Assembly (NCBI GenBank): GCA_022750055.1
Contig: JAKIWL010000003.1
Span: forward strand, 119,300 to 183,299
Source: Thermoplasmata archaeon
GTDB taxonomy: Archaea > Thermoplasmatota > Thermoplasmata > Lutacidiplasmatales > UBA184
DNA: 64,000 nucleotides
Reading direction: 5' to 3'
This document shows positions 18,699-27,561 of the stretch, piece by piece. Numbering within the stretch: position 1 is the first letter of the stretch; each line of letters starts with the position of its first letter. A program made the position numbers and the translations under genes. The notes under the pieces are model-generated. The model saw only the letters and a list, made by a program, of their open reading frames with translations. It searched no databases and was not told the origin of the DNA.

Positions 18699-19823
18699 TC
18701 AGAACGGTCGGTTCGGTCGGGATCGGCCGCGATACGCGGCCAGGGCGAGGACGCTGACCATCCCAACGGCGACCGCCATCACCTCGGTCGAGGCCGGAGT
18801 GATCGCCCACGCCGGTAGGAGGCCGTGGGTGAACGCCGTGAGGTTGAGTTGTACCAGAGGGTCGTACTCGAGCTCGGAGTACCCGCCGCGGGTCGCGTTG
18901 AATCGCAGGAGGACCGTCGACGCCGACGCATCGCGAGAGAAGTTTCGGTAGGCTACGACCGAGCTGTTCGACCCGGGCCCGCTGCCATAGGCGACCGACG
19001 CCGACGAGACCCAGGAGAGGGTTGCGACGGTCTGATGGCTGCCGTTGGCGACCTCGAGGACCGAGTTCGGGGCGACCCCTGGGATGAGGGTAGTCGAGGG
19101 CACCGCGACGCTGGCGATCTCCATCCCCAGGACGTCGCGTGTGTCCGTCCAGGGCCAATGGTCGACCGCCACGTCGAAGCTGACGGACGACGGAGCCGGC
19201 GCCGCCGAGGCGTTGAGCGTGAAGGTCAGGGAGACGTTGGTGCTCCCCGGACCACTGTCGAGAACGGAGACCTCGTCGCCGGATTCCCAGCCGCCGTGGG
19301 TGAAGCTGACGCGGGCGGTCGCGTTGAGCCAGACCATCTCCCCGCCGCCGCTCGGGGCGGAGGCGATGCGCCAGGTGACGTTCTGGGTCAGGAACGGAGC
19401 GAAGGCCGTGACGTTTCCCGTGGGGGTCACCTCCGCGATCCGCTCGAACGAGTGCACCGAGGCGACCCGACCGTCCCGGTCGGAGGTGATGGTGAACGAG
19501 GGAAGAGGGTTCGTCAAGGTCAGGCGTACGACGCCATTGTCCCACGTCCCGGCCGCCGAGTCGAGGAGGTGCAGGCCCGTCCCGACCCTTGCCATTGAGC
19601 CCGCCGGGCCTCCTAGGCCGGAGGGCCCCAGAACGATCGTGATCGCGGCGAGGGCGACGAGCGCGGCGGCGTAGGCGCACCACGTCGGGGCCCTCCCGGC
19701 GCCCCTGGATTCCATCGGATGGTGGTGTATCCGGATGCGAGGATTCGTCGGTTTTGGCGCAAGACCCGCAATCGTTGGTGCGTAGATTGTCATTCCAGGG
19801 GGCTCGTCGCTCCGACCCTTCAT
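18699..19823 (-). CDS. Secreted/surface protein with N-terminal signal anchor and C-terminal TM
   Basis: AYAAALVALAAITIVLGPSG near N-terminus, extracellular Ser/Thr/Asn-rich body with many N-x-S/T sequons, C-terminal TM and basic tail; exact start uncertain. Confidence 0.6.
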   Translation of the reverse strand: MKGRSDEPPGMTIYAPTIAGLAPKPTNPRIRIHHHPMESRGAGRAPTWCAYAAALVALAAITIVLGPSGLGGPAGSMARVGTGLHLLDSAAGTWDNGVVRLTLTNPLPSFTITSDRDGRVASVHSFERIAEVTPTGNVTAFAPFLTQNVTWRIASAPSGGGEMVWLNATARVSFTHGGWESGDEVSVLDSGPGSTNVSLTFTLNASAAPAPSSVSFDVAVDHWPWTDTRDVLGMEIASVAVPSTTLIPGVAPNSVLEVANGSHQTVATLSWVSSASVAYGSGPGSNSSVVAYRNFSRDASASTVLLRFNATRGGYSELEYDPLVQLNLTAFTHGLLPAWAITPASTEVMAVAVGMVSVLALAAYRGRSRPNRPF

Positions 19824-20341
19824 CGGAGCAGCGCGCTCCAGGTCTCGACGAACCGATCGACCAGCCGATCCCGGAACGATTCCCGATAGAGACCGAGGAG
19901 TTCCGCGAGACGCTTCGGTTGGGAGGGTCGGAACCGGCGAAGATTCCCGTCCCGAAACATCTCGACCGCGCCGACCCGAAGGAGTTCACGCAGGTGGAAC
20001 GAGGTCGTGCTCAGGCTCATTTCCGTGGACTCGCTCAGACCGGCGACGGTCAATCCCGGCTCTGCGGCGAGCGAGATCAAGAGTCGACGCTGGGTCGAAC
20101 TGCGCAACGAACGCAGTAACTTCCGGTCGTCCCACGCTACACTGGGACGAAAGTAGTAGTCCCGACGGCCCCCGCGTTCTCGACGAACCGCCCCGGCTCG
20201 GGTGAGCTGATCCAGGTGGTAGGCGGTCTCCCCCCAGGCGAGGCCGGAGAGGCGTTGGACGTCGCGCGCGCTCGAACCCGGATGGCTCCCGACTACCTCG
20301 TAGATCCGCCGGCGGGTCGGCTGGTCGAGAATATCATCCAT
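19820..20341 (-). CDS. ArsR-like tandem winged-helix transcriptional regulator
   Basis: RRRIYEVVGSHPGSSARDVQRLSGLAWGETAYHLDQLTRAGAV and RRLLISLAAEPGLTVAGLSESTEMSLSTTSFHLRELLRVGAV: two wHTH domains. Confidence 0.82.
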   Translation of the reverse strand: MDDILDQPTRRRIYEVVGSHPGSSARDVQRLSGLAWGETAYHLDQLTRAGAVRRERGGRRDYYFRPSVAWDDRKLLRSLRSSTQRRLLISLAAEPGLTVAGLSESTEMSLSTTSFHLRELLRVGAVEMFRDGNLRRFRPSQPKRLAELLGLYRESFRDRLVDRFVETWSALLR

Positions 20342-20642
20342 GCTTCTCCGGGGCCCGCTCGGGTCGCCGTCGGACCAGGGCGACGTACAGGAGGACCACC
20401 GCCACGACGGCGAGGGCAAGTGGAACGTCGTCGACCGCAAACCCCCCTCCGTACCGGGGAGAGAGCTGGTGCAGCAGGGAGAGGATCCCGATCGCCATCA
20501 GAAGGCCCTGCGCTCCGCCGACCGCGCCCAGTCTCGCGTCCCGGTATCGCGCGGCGGCGGCCAAGCCGATCGTCAAGAGGATCGCCGAAAGCCCGGCGAG
20601 CAAGGTGGAGAGAAGAACAGTCAGCAGTTCCACGGTTCTCAA
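20334..20642 (-). CDS. Small membrane protein co-transcribed with wHTH regulator
   Basis: 102 aa, three TM segments; overlaps the regulator start by 8 nt. Confidence 0.65.
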   Translation of the reverse strand: MRTVELLTVLLSTLLAGLSAILLTIGLAAAARYRDARLGAVGGAQGLLMAIGILSLLHQLSPRYGGGFAVDDVPLALAVVAVVLLYVALVRRRPERAPEKHG

Positions 20643-20676
20643 CGAGTGTCGAACCTATTTCTTTCTTCCTCGTTGA
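20639..20676. promoter_or_regulatory. Inverted repeat flanking a putative promoter of the membrane protein/wHTH operon
   Basis: TCAACGAG (20639-20646) ... CTCGTTGA (20669-20676): perfect 8-nt arms, 22-nt spacer containing an AT-rich stretch. Confidence 0.55.
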
Positions 20677-20810
20677 AAGAGAGGGCGCTGCCCGTTTTCG
20701 TATCCTGGGGCCGACGGTGCGCTCGCTTACCGGCAACGCGCTTCACGAGCCGGACCGAAAGATGGGCCTCTGGCAGAAGGACCCTGTCCGATCCGGTCCG
20801 GAGGGCCGGC

Positions 20811-22028
20811 TCAGCCGGGCTTCGCCCGGAGGGAGGTAGTGGCCACCCTCGCCGCGTTGCGGTGTCGTCGAAGGGAGAGCCGGGATCCCTCGAGTTGCCA
20901 CCACCGAATGCCGGAGGGGGGTCGATCCTTGGCGATGAAATCCCCCATCGTCGGGCGTGTGAAGAGCGCGTACCACGGGGCCACGATGTCGATCAACGCG
21001 CCGAGCACCCCGTTCGCGAAAAGCCACGGAACCGCGACATGCCGTTCGAGGTACGCGGCGTGAAGACGATACCCTTCCACGTACGCCACGACGATCGAGA
21101 TCCACACGAATCCGGTGAAGACTCCGGTGAAGGCCGTGAGCCGACCGTAGTGGAGCGCCGCGCTACCGAGAAGGAGCAGGACGGAGGGTAAGGCGGAGAA
21201 CCAGGCGAGGGCCGAGTACGCGACGGTCAGGCGTCGACGCAGCGGTAACTCGTCTAGGCGGAACAGCGCGTGGAGAACCCCGTGGACCCAACGTCGCCGC
21301 TGTCGGAGCTGGTCGTGGAGCGAGAACGCGCCCTTCTCGTAGGCGAATCCTGAGAGCAGCCCGAACACGGAGCCGTAGCGGGCCCGCACGCGAATCTCGA
21401 ACGCGAGGTCCTCGGTGGGGTTGTATCCGGGGGCGTCCCATCCCACCGAATCCTCCACGTCGGCCCGGACGAGGATGTGGGACCCGTGGCAACCCGCGGT
21501 CGGATTGCCGGGCATCGTCATCGAATCTAAGAGGCGAAGATCGTCATACGACCGCGCCAGTTCCTGGACGTGGCTCGGCGTTCCCGCCCAGTCGAGAGGG
21601 TAGAGGATCATGCCGACCCCAACGAGCTTCCGACCCTGGTCGATGAACTCCGAGAGGCCCTGCAAGGTATCCTGTCCGACGCAGGTCTCCTCGTCTTGAT
21701 GGTAGACCCAGAACGACGGGGTCGACATTCCCTCGGCGCGGCGCTGGGCGCAGGCGTACTCCAGGGCGCGGGCCTTCCCCCGGGTTCCTAGCGGGGTACG
21801 GTACTCGGGTGGCACCATGAGGACTCGGACTCCCTGGCGCCGAAGCCGCTGGTAGAATCGGGGCGCCAGAACGTAACCGAGCGGTTCGACGACGACCCAG
21901 ATGAGGTAACGGAATCCCACGCGGGGGGTGTTGCGGACCCAGTAGAGGACGGATTCGACTGATTCCTGCAGCGACTCGGGGTTCTTGCCGATCGCCGTGA
22001 CCTGGAAGACGACGGTGGGAACGCTCAC
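20811..22028 (-). CDS. Family 2 glycosyltransferase, membrane-associated
   Basis: VYHQDEETCVG, TEDLAFEIRVRARYG, RQRRRWVHG (Q/RxxRW motif) followed by TM helices; GTG start overlaps the upstream stop. Confidence 0.85.
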   Translation of the reverse strand: MSVPTVVFQVTAIGKNPESLQESVESVLYWVRNTPRVGFRYLIWVVVEPLGYVLAPRFYQRLRRQGVRVLMVPPEYRTPLGTRGKARALEYACAQRRAEGMSTPSFWVYHQDEETCVGQDTLQGLSEFIDQGRKLVGVGMILYPLDWAGTPSHVQELARSYDDLRLLDSMTMPGNPTAGCHGSHILVRADVEDSVGWDAPGYNPTEDLAFEIRVRARYGSVFGLLSGFAYEKGAFSLHDQLRQRRRWVHGVLHALFRLDELPLRRRLTVAYSALAWFSALPSVLLLLGSAALHYGRLTAFTGVFTGFVWISIVVAYVEGYRLHAAYLERHVAVPWLFANGVLGALIDIVAPWYALFTRPTMGDFIAKDRPPSGIRWWQLEGSRLSLRRHRNAARVATTSLRAKPG

Positions 22029-23314
22029 GTTTCTCCGGGGAGCTTGAGGTGGTTCTGCCTCAGCACTCGATGGGTCCCCCGGAAGGCGATCAGGAAGAAC
22101 GGAACGGGGACCAGCCAAACCACCGGAAGGATCGCGACCCAGAGCGGGGAACTCGCCGACGCATAGACGACGGTCAGGATCGCGATGGTCAGTCCGACGG
22201 CCGCCGAGAGAGCCACCGTGAACATTGCCAGGACGCCGCGGCGTCGTTTGATGTCGTCGACGGTCCGGTTGTACGCCGAAACCGTGAACCGAACGAACCT
22301 CCCGCCGATCGCTTCGCCGCTCGTGAACGAAGATAGTGACGCCGCGGACGCCGCGGACCGTCCTCGCCCCTCCCGGGCTGGGTCGAAAGAGGGGACGCCC
22401 GGAGAACGAGGGGGTTGGGGTGGTTCGCTCGGGACCGACTCGCCCCCATACGAAGACCGGACGAAGACGAGTTCACGGACGGCCTGGTCCAGCTCCCGTT
22501 CGATCCGGACGATCGTCCCTCGAAGATCCTTCGCCCGACGCTCCATTTCGTCGATCTCCCGGTGGACTCCCGACGCGGCCGATCGGGCGGCCTCCATCCG
22601 CTCCTCGAGGTAGGCGCTGGGCGAGCCGCGCACCGGGGAGGGTCGCGGCGGTTTCGGACGGGACCCCGAATCACGGCCTGTCAGCGGCACGAGGAGGGGT
22701 CCCGGCCCGGCCGCAGTAGGGAGGGTGCGTACTGGGTCGCGGGGCGGTTCCGGAGCGACCGGGGTGACTGCCGCCGGGATGGGTACCAGGGGAGAAACGA
22801 GACCGGATCCGGCGAGGGGGACGAGTTCGAGGTCGTCCTTCCGGTCTGAGGTAGAGACGCTCTCGGCAGCGGGGCTCGGTTCGGCCGGGATGGGCGGAGG
22901 CGCGATCTCCTCGATGGGAGGGACTGTGGCCTCCTTGACTCCATGGGTGACCAGCTCCGTCGCGAGCTCACCCTCGAGTGCCTCGGGGGGGCGAGGACCC
23001 TCGATGGGAGGGTCTTCGACGATGCGTTCAGGCGTCGGCGGAGGGGGAACCGGACTCGAGAGCCGCTTCCTGAGCGAACCCCACCGAAGCGAGGTCGTTC
23101 GGCTCGATCGCTTCCTGCCCCTTCTGGATTCGCGTTCCTTGGAATCCCTCCCCTTCTTCTGGGCGGTTGCGTGTTCCGACGAAGACCACCGGGTTCCGGC
23201 CGCTAGCTTGGGCTGGGAAGGAGAGGTTGATTTTCGGCTCGCTCGCTTCTTAGACTCTGATCCTCTTCCCCTAGGAGGTTTGCGAGAGGGCGCGGACCGA
23301 CGGACCGACCTCAT
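22025..23314 (-). CDS. Hypothetical protein: Ser/Arg/Lys-rich N-terminus, Pro-rich middle, coiled coil, two C-terminal TM helices
   Basis: MRSVRRSAPSRKPPRGRGSESKKRASRKS...; AVGLTIAILTVVYASASSPLWVAILPVVWLVPVPFFLIAF; 4-nt overlap with the glycosyltransferase gene. Confidence 0.6.
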   Translation of the reverse strand: MRSVRRSAPSRKPPRGRGSESKKRASRKSTSPSQPKLAAGTRWSSSEHATAQKKGRDSKERESRRGRKRSSRTTSLRWGSLRKRLSSPVPPPPTPERIVEDPPIEGPRPPEALEGELATELVTHGVKEATVPPIEEIAPPPIPAEPSPAAESVSTSDRKDDLELVPLAGSGLVSPLVPIPAAVTPVAPEPPRDPVRTLPTAAGPGPLLVPLTGRDSGSRPKPPRPSPVRGSPSAYLEERMEAARSAASGVHREIDEMERRAKDLRGTIVRIERELDQAVRELVFVRSSYGGESVPSEPPQPPRSPGVPSFDPAREGRGRSAASAASLSSFTSGEAIGGRFVRFTVSAYNRTVDDIKRRRGVLAMFTVALSAAVGLTIAILTVVYASASSPLWVAILPVVWLVPVPFFLIAFRGTHRVLRQNHLKLPGET

Positions 23315-23550
23315 GGCCCCCTCTCCAGAAGAGGCGGGGCGCTGACGGTCCTGCGGCTCAGCGCGCTGGCCGCGCTAGCGGTGGTTCCCACGGGCATGCC
23401 TGGGCAGGGTGAAGGTGACCCGGTGTCGCTTCCACGATGGTATTTGGTAGCTCCACGTATAAATACACACTCCCACGCATCGAGTGCTAGGCAGTAGAAC
23501 CCGCCGATTATCGGGCATGGCCTGGGGGACGAAGACCCTCGGCGCGGACG

Positions 23551-23623
23551 TAGCCCCGAGCGGATTCGAACCGCTGTCGCCGGCTCCAAAGGCCAGCATG
23601 CTTGGCCGCTACACCACGGGGCT
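23551..23623 (-). tRNA. tRNA-Gln (anticodon TTG)
   Basis: Minus strand AGCCCCG-TG-GTGT..GCAT-G-CTGGC-CTTTGGA-GCCGG-CGAC-AGCGG-TTCGAAT-CCGCT-CGGGGCT-A: all four stems pair; anticodon loop CT-TTG-GA. Confidence 0.95.
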
Positions 23624-23733
23624 GCAGCCGCTCGGACGGAGACCGGGTACAAAATGGGTTGTGACGGGGCGGCGTCGCCGACGGAACTGGCTCGGGCTGA
23701 TTCCGAGAGTCAAAGTTCGGGTTGATTCTCGCA

Positions 23734-24969
23734 CTAGGGAGCGGGGCCGGGCCCGACCGGAAGGCCCGAGACTGCGGTCCCTCCTCGATTCGGTTTTACG
23801 AAATACAGCAACGGGAGCATCCCGACGCTGACGGCGCCGGCGAACACCCACGCCTCCGCATATCCGACCGACCCGGCGATGATCCCAAAGATGACGGCGA
23901 TGACCCCCCCGACGAGGACTTGGAGGGAGTTCACCACCCCGACGCCAAGCGCGAGTCCCTCCCCCTGGGTTTCGACGAGGTAGGTCGGGATCAGGTAGAG
24001 AATCGCGAACGTCATCCCATCGAAGAACCCGGCCGCCAGGAGAATGGGCCAAAGCTCCGCCCAAGAAGCGAAGGGGATGAGAAAGACGAGGAGGCTTGTG
24101 GCCAGGCCGGCGAGTCCCACCAGGAGGCGACGGTCTCGTCCGCGCTCGGCGATCCATCCTCCGATCGGGCCCCCGGGAAAGGCCGCGAGCACGACCACCG
24201 CCGCGAGTAGAGCGGCGGGCCCGAGGCCCCAAGATGGGTGCACGGTCTGAGCGTAGTCGACAAAATACTGAGCGATGACGAACACCGCCGCCCAGAATCC
24301 CGAGATCGATAGGGCAAGGGCCCAGATCGATCGCGACCGCACGACCGCTAGCCCAACCCTTCTCAGCGATAGGGACGGGTCGACGGGGGGGCCGTCCGGG
24401 CGGCTCGGCACGACCCCCCACGCGACCGCGGTCGCGGCGAGGAGCGCGATCCCACCGTACCCCAAGGCCGCTGGCCAACCCTGGACGATCCCGAGCGAGG
24501 CGCCGCCCAGGAGTCCGATCGCTCCTCCGATCGAGAACCCGCCGTTGTACAAGCCGATCACGGGGCCCCGCTGGGATCCGGGAAAGTACGTAGCCACGAG
24601 ACTGAGCGCGGGAGCGAAGAAGAACGCCGCCCCGATCCCTCCGGCGAATCGCAGGGCGGCGAGGGTCGGCCAGGTCGGCGCGAAGGCCGAGGCGAGCCCG
24701 GCCGCCCCGAACACGCCGATCCCCGCGAGCGAGACCCGCCGCGGTCCGTACCGGGCACTCGCAAGCCCGGCCGGGAGCTGAAAGATCGATACGCCCACCA
24801 GAAAGGCTCCGAGCACTACGCCGAGCGCTGCGGTGGAGGCGTGCAAGGAGGCACCGATCAACGGGAGGACCGCCCCGACATTGTACCAATTGTAGGCGTA
24901 GACGATCCGGGCGGACACCAGCGTGGCCACGACCGCCCCTCGACGGGGAATGCGAGTTGAATCGACCAC
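23734..24969 (-). CDS. MFS transporter
   Basis: About 12 hydrophobic segments; GVFLVGVSIFQLPAGLASARYGPRRVSL and GGPIGGWIAERGRDRRLLV loop motifs. Confidence 0.88.
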   Translation of the reverse strand: MVDSTRIPRRGAVVATLVSARIVYAYNWYNVGAVLPLIGASLHASTAALGVVLGAFLVGVSIFQLPAGLASARYGPRRVSLAGIGVFGAAGLASAFAPTWPTLAALRFAGGIGAAFFFAPALSLVATYFPGSQRGPVIGLYNGGFSIGGAIGLLGGASLGIVQGWPAALGYGGIALLAATAVAWGVVPSRPDGPPVDPSLSLRRVGLAVVRSRSIWALALSISGFWAAVFVIAQYFVDYAQTVHPSWGLGPAALLAAVVVLAAFPGGPIGGWIAERGRDRRLLVGLAGLATSLLVFLIPFASWAELWPILLAAGFFDGMTFAILYLIPTYLVETQGEGLALGVGVVNSLQVLVGGVIAVIFGIIAGSVGYAEAWVFAGAVSVGMLPLLYFVKPNRGGTAVSGLPVGPGPAP

Positions 24970-24972
24970 GGG

Positions 24973-25914
24973 CTACTCAGAAAGAAGGCCCTGGGTTCGG
25001 AAGTAGCGAAGCAGGCCTTGGGCGGCCAGGTCATAACCGGAGATGAGCTCCCCGCGGTCCTCTTGCGGGTCGCTGTGCCCCGCTCGGGCTGCCGAACCCT
25101 CCTCCACCGTCCGCAATGCGCGGGAGACCGCTGGGACCGAAGGATCGGTCCGCGCGGCCGCCAGCGCGGCATCCCGCCATTCCTGGACGGCGCCCCGGTA
25201 CGCGGCGAGGTCGTCGGGTCCGTCGGGGCTTTCCCCGAAATGCGTGAATAGGATGCGCCGAGGTGCGAGTCCCGCCATCCGATCGAGGCTATCGAACAGG
25301 GCAGTGAGATCGAGATCCGGGGGCGGCACCGCCGGTCGCGGCCGCCAGCCACCAGGGAGCCTGACCCCGGCCGCGTCCCCGGTCATCAGGCCGCCCGTCC
25401 CGGAGTCGAAGAAGGCGAGGTGGTGGCGGGCGTGGCCGGGAGTGGGAACGGCCAGCAGGGCCCCGCCCCGTATGGGGAAGGATTCTCCTCCCTTCAATGG
25501 AACGAGCCGCGCGGACGGAACGGGCACGATCGTACCCCAGAGGGGGTCCGCCGCCGCACCCCAAGCCCTCCGTGCACTCGCCACGAGGCGGGTCGGATCG
25601 ACCAGGTGGGTCGCGCCCAACTCGTGAGCGTACAGGGTCGCGTTGGAAAGGTCACGGGCGAGCGCCCCCATTCCCCCAGCGTGGTCGAGGTGAATGTGAG
25701 TGACGAAGACCCGACGGACCGCGCCCCGATCGATCCCTGCGAGTCCGAGGGCCGCGAGGAGGCGGTCTCGGCACGTGGAGGGTCCCGTCTCGATCACATC
25801 CCACCCGTCCTCCTCCGGTACGAAGTAGCTAGCGACCAGGCCCTCGGAATCGCGGAACCCAAGGTCCGCGTAGCACCGCCCCGCGCCGAGCTCGACGATC
25901 GCCGGTCTCGTCAT
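24973..25914 (-). CDS. Metallo-beta-lactamase fold hydrolase
   Basis: VTHIHLDHAGG (HxHxDH), TPGHARHHLAF, MTGDAAG, LFTHFGES; start chosen at MTRPAIVELG. Confidence 0.9.
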   Translation of the reverse strand: MTRPAIVELGAGRCYADLGFRDSEGLVASYFVPEEDGWDVIETGPSTCRDRLLAALGLAGIDRGAVRRVFVTHIHLDHAGGMGALARDLSNATLYAHELGATHLVDPTRLVASARRAWGAAADPLWGTIVPVPSARLVPLKGGESFPIRGGALLAVPTPGHARHHLAFFDSGTGGLMTGDAAGVRLPGGWRPRPAVPPPDLDLTALFDSLDRMAGLAPRRILFTHFGESPDGPDDLAAYRGAVQEWRDAALAAARTDPSVPAVSRALRTVEEGSAARAGHSDPQEDRGELISGYDLAAQGLLRYFRTQGLLSE

Positions 25915-25918
25915 CCGC

Positions 25919-26620
25919 CTAACCGATGGGAATGCCGACGATCGCGACCAGAAAGGTGAGCGCAGAGAATCCGCCGGCGAGTGCGATCGCACCGACCCAG
26001 ACCCCGCGGCTCCATCGCCAGACCTTCCGACCGTCGAGGGGTCCGAACGGGAGCAGATTGAAGGTCGCCCAGAAGGAATTGAGATACGCTAGGATGAGGA
26101 GCGTCTCCACCCACGCCACCCCGACGTCCATCGATGCGGTCGCGACCGCGGCTCCGAGAAAGACCGCAGCCTCGACGAGATTTACGGCGGGGCCGGCGAG
26201 GCTTGTGCGTCCCCATTCCCGGACGTCGCCCATGCCGCCGACCATGGTCGCTCCGGGCGCCGCGAACACCACCCCAACGATCGCCGACATGAACAGGCTC
26301 AACAGGAGGCCCACGGGCGACATCCGGAACTCGGCCCAAAACCCGCGACGCTGGGCGGCGACCTTGTGGGCCATCTCGTGAACCACGAACCCGGTCAAGG
26401 CCGCCGCGAGCCCGAACGGGAGGAACATCGGGACGGCCGACGGATCCGGCACCGCGAGCAGTCCGGCCCGGCTGAACGTGGAGCGAAGGAGAGCGAAATC
26501 GACCGCCAGCACGAGCGTCGCGAGGACCAGGTGGACCAGCTCCGTCCGTGAGGTGGACAGCCGGTGAGTAGCGGTCGGGCGGTACCCGATCGTGAATCCG
26601 CCGGTCGAGCTCCACGTCAT
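25919..26620 (-). CDS. M50 (site-2 protease) family membrane metallopeptidase
   Basis: VHEMAHKVAA (HExxH), NLLPFGPLDGRKVW; multiple TMs; start overlaps the next gene stop. Confidence 0.88.
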   Translation of the reverse strand: MTWSSTGGFTIGYRPTATHRLSTSRTELVHLVLATLVLAVDFALLRSTFSRAGLLAVPDPSAVPMFLPFGLAAALTGFVVHEMAHKVAAQRRGFWAEFRMSPVGLLLSLFMSAIVGVVFAAPGATMVGGMGDVREWGRTSLAGPAVNLVEAAVFLGAAVATASMDVGVAWVETLLILAYLNSFWATFNLLPFGPLDGRKVWRWSRGVWVGAIALAGGFSALTFLVAIVGIPIG

Positions 26621-27525
26621 GAGGCCCGGCTCCCCTCGACCCACGGTTCGAACGGCATGGCCACACGAGGGTCCGCGCCGTGCGAGAGACCCTCCAACAG
26701 AGCGATCCCCTCCGATAACCGCGGACCCGGCCGACTGAAGAAGGCTTCGTCGGCGAGCCACGCCCCGAGCCTCGGGGGCGACGCCCCGATCCTTTCGAAC
26801 GCCCGCAATAGGGCCGGTTCCGCGCGGGTTCGGTCGACGGAAAAGCTGCACGGGCTCACGATGACGAGGTCCGGCCTCTGACGGGAGATCGCCTCCCAGG
26901 TGGTACGCTCCCCCGGTTCGCCCTCGCCTGGCCCGATCGATCGACCGCCGACCTGTTTGACCATCTCATCGACCCAAAGCCCGGCTAGGATCGGAGGGTC
27001 AAGCCACTCGACCACCGCGATGGTCGGCCGGCCGCTCGAGTCGCCGGCCTCCGGACCGGATCCCCGATGGTGGAGACGGTCCACGAGGGCCCGGACACCC
27101 GTCCGATTCCCGATGGCCTCGCCCACGGTTTCGATGCTCTGGCCTACCTCGCGCAGCGTTCGCGGGGATAGGGACAGTACACGAGGGCGGATGCCCGCGA
27201 CGGCACAGGCTTCGGCCGCTTCGGCTTCGGTGACCGAGCACACCGAGCACAGGTCCTGGGTGAGGAGAAGGTCGGGGCGGAGCGAGCGAAGGAGATCCAC
27301 GTCCAGGTGATAGAGGCTCTCGGAGCGGGCTCGGGTCGCTCGGACGCGCTCGTCGATCTTACCCGACGGCGCTTTCGAATCGTCCACGTTGGGCCGCATC
27401 ACAGCAGGGAGGGCGCGGATGGTCGCAGGATAGTCACATTCCGAACTGCGGCCCACGAGGGAGTGCTTCGCTTCTAAGGCACAGACGATCTCGGTGGCGC
27501 TCGGAAGAAGGGAGACGATACGCAT
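26617..27525 (-). CDS. BtuF-like cobalamin/Fe-siderophore binding protein (no obvious signal peptide)
   Basis: MRIVSLLPSATEIVCALEAKHSLVGRSSECDYP; DLLLTQDLCSVCSV; typical of BtuF-type proteins. Confidence 0.85.
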   Translation of the reverse strand: MRIVSLLPSATEIVCALEAKHSLVGRSSECDYPATIRALPAVMRPNVDDSKAPSGKIDERVRATRARSESLYHLDVDLLRSLRPDLLLTQDLCSVCSVTEAEAAEACAVAGIRPRVLSLSPRTLREVGQSIETVGEAIGNRTGVRALVDRLHHRGSGPEAGDSSGRPTIAVVEWLDPPILAGLWVDEMVKQVGGRSIGPGEGEPGERTTWEAISRQRPDLVIVSPCSFSVDRTRAEPALLRAFERIGASPPRLGAWLADEAFFSRPGPRLSEGIALLEGLSHGADPRVAMPFEPWVEGSRAS

Positions 27526-27561
27526 TTCGCACCGGAGGGCCGTGCCCCCTCGAGGGGCCGA

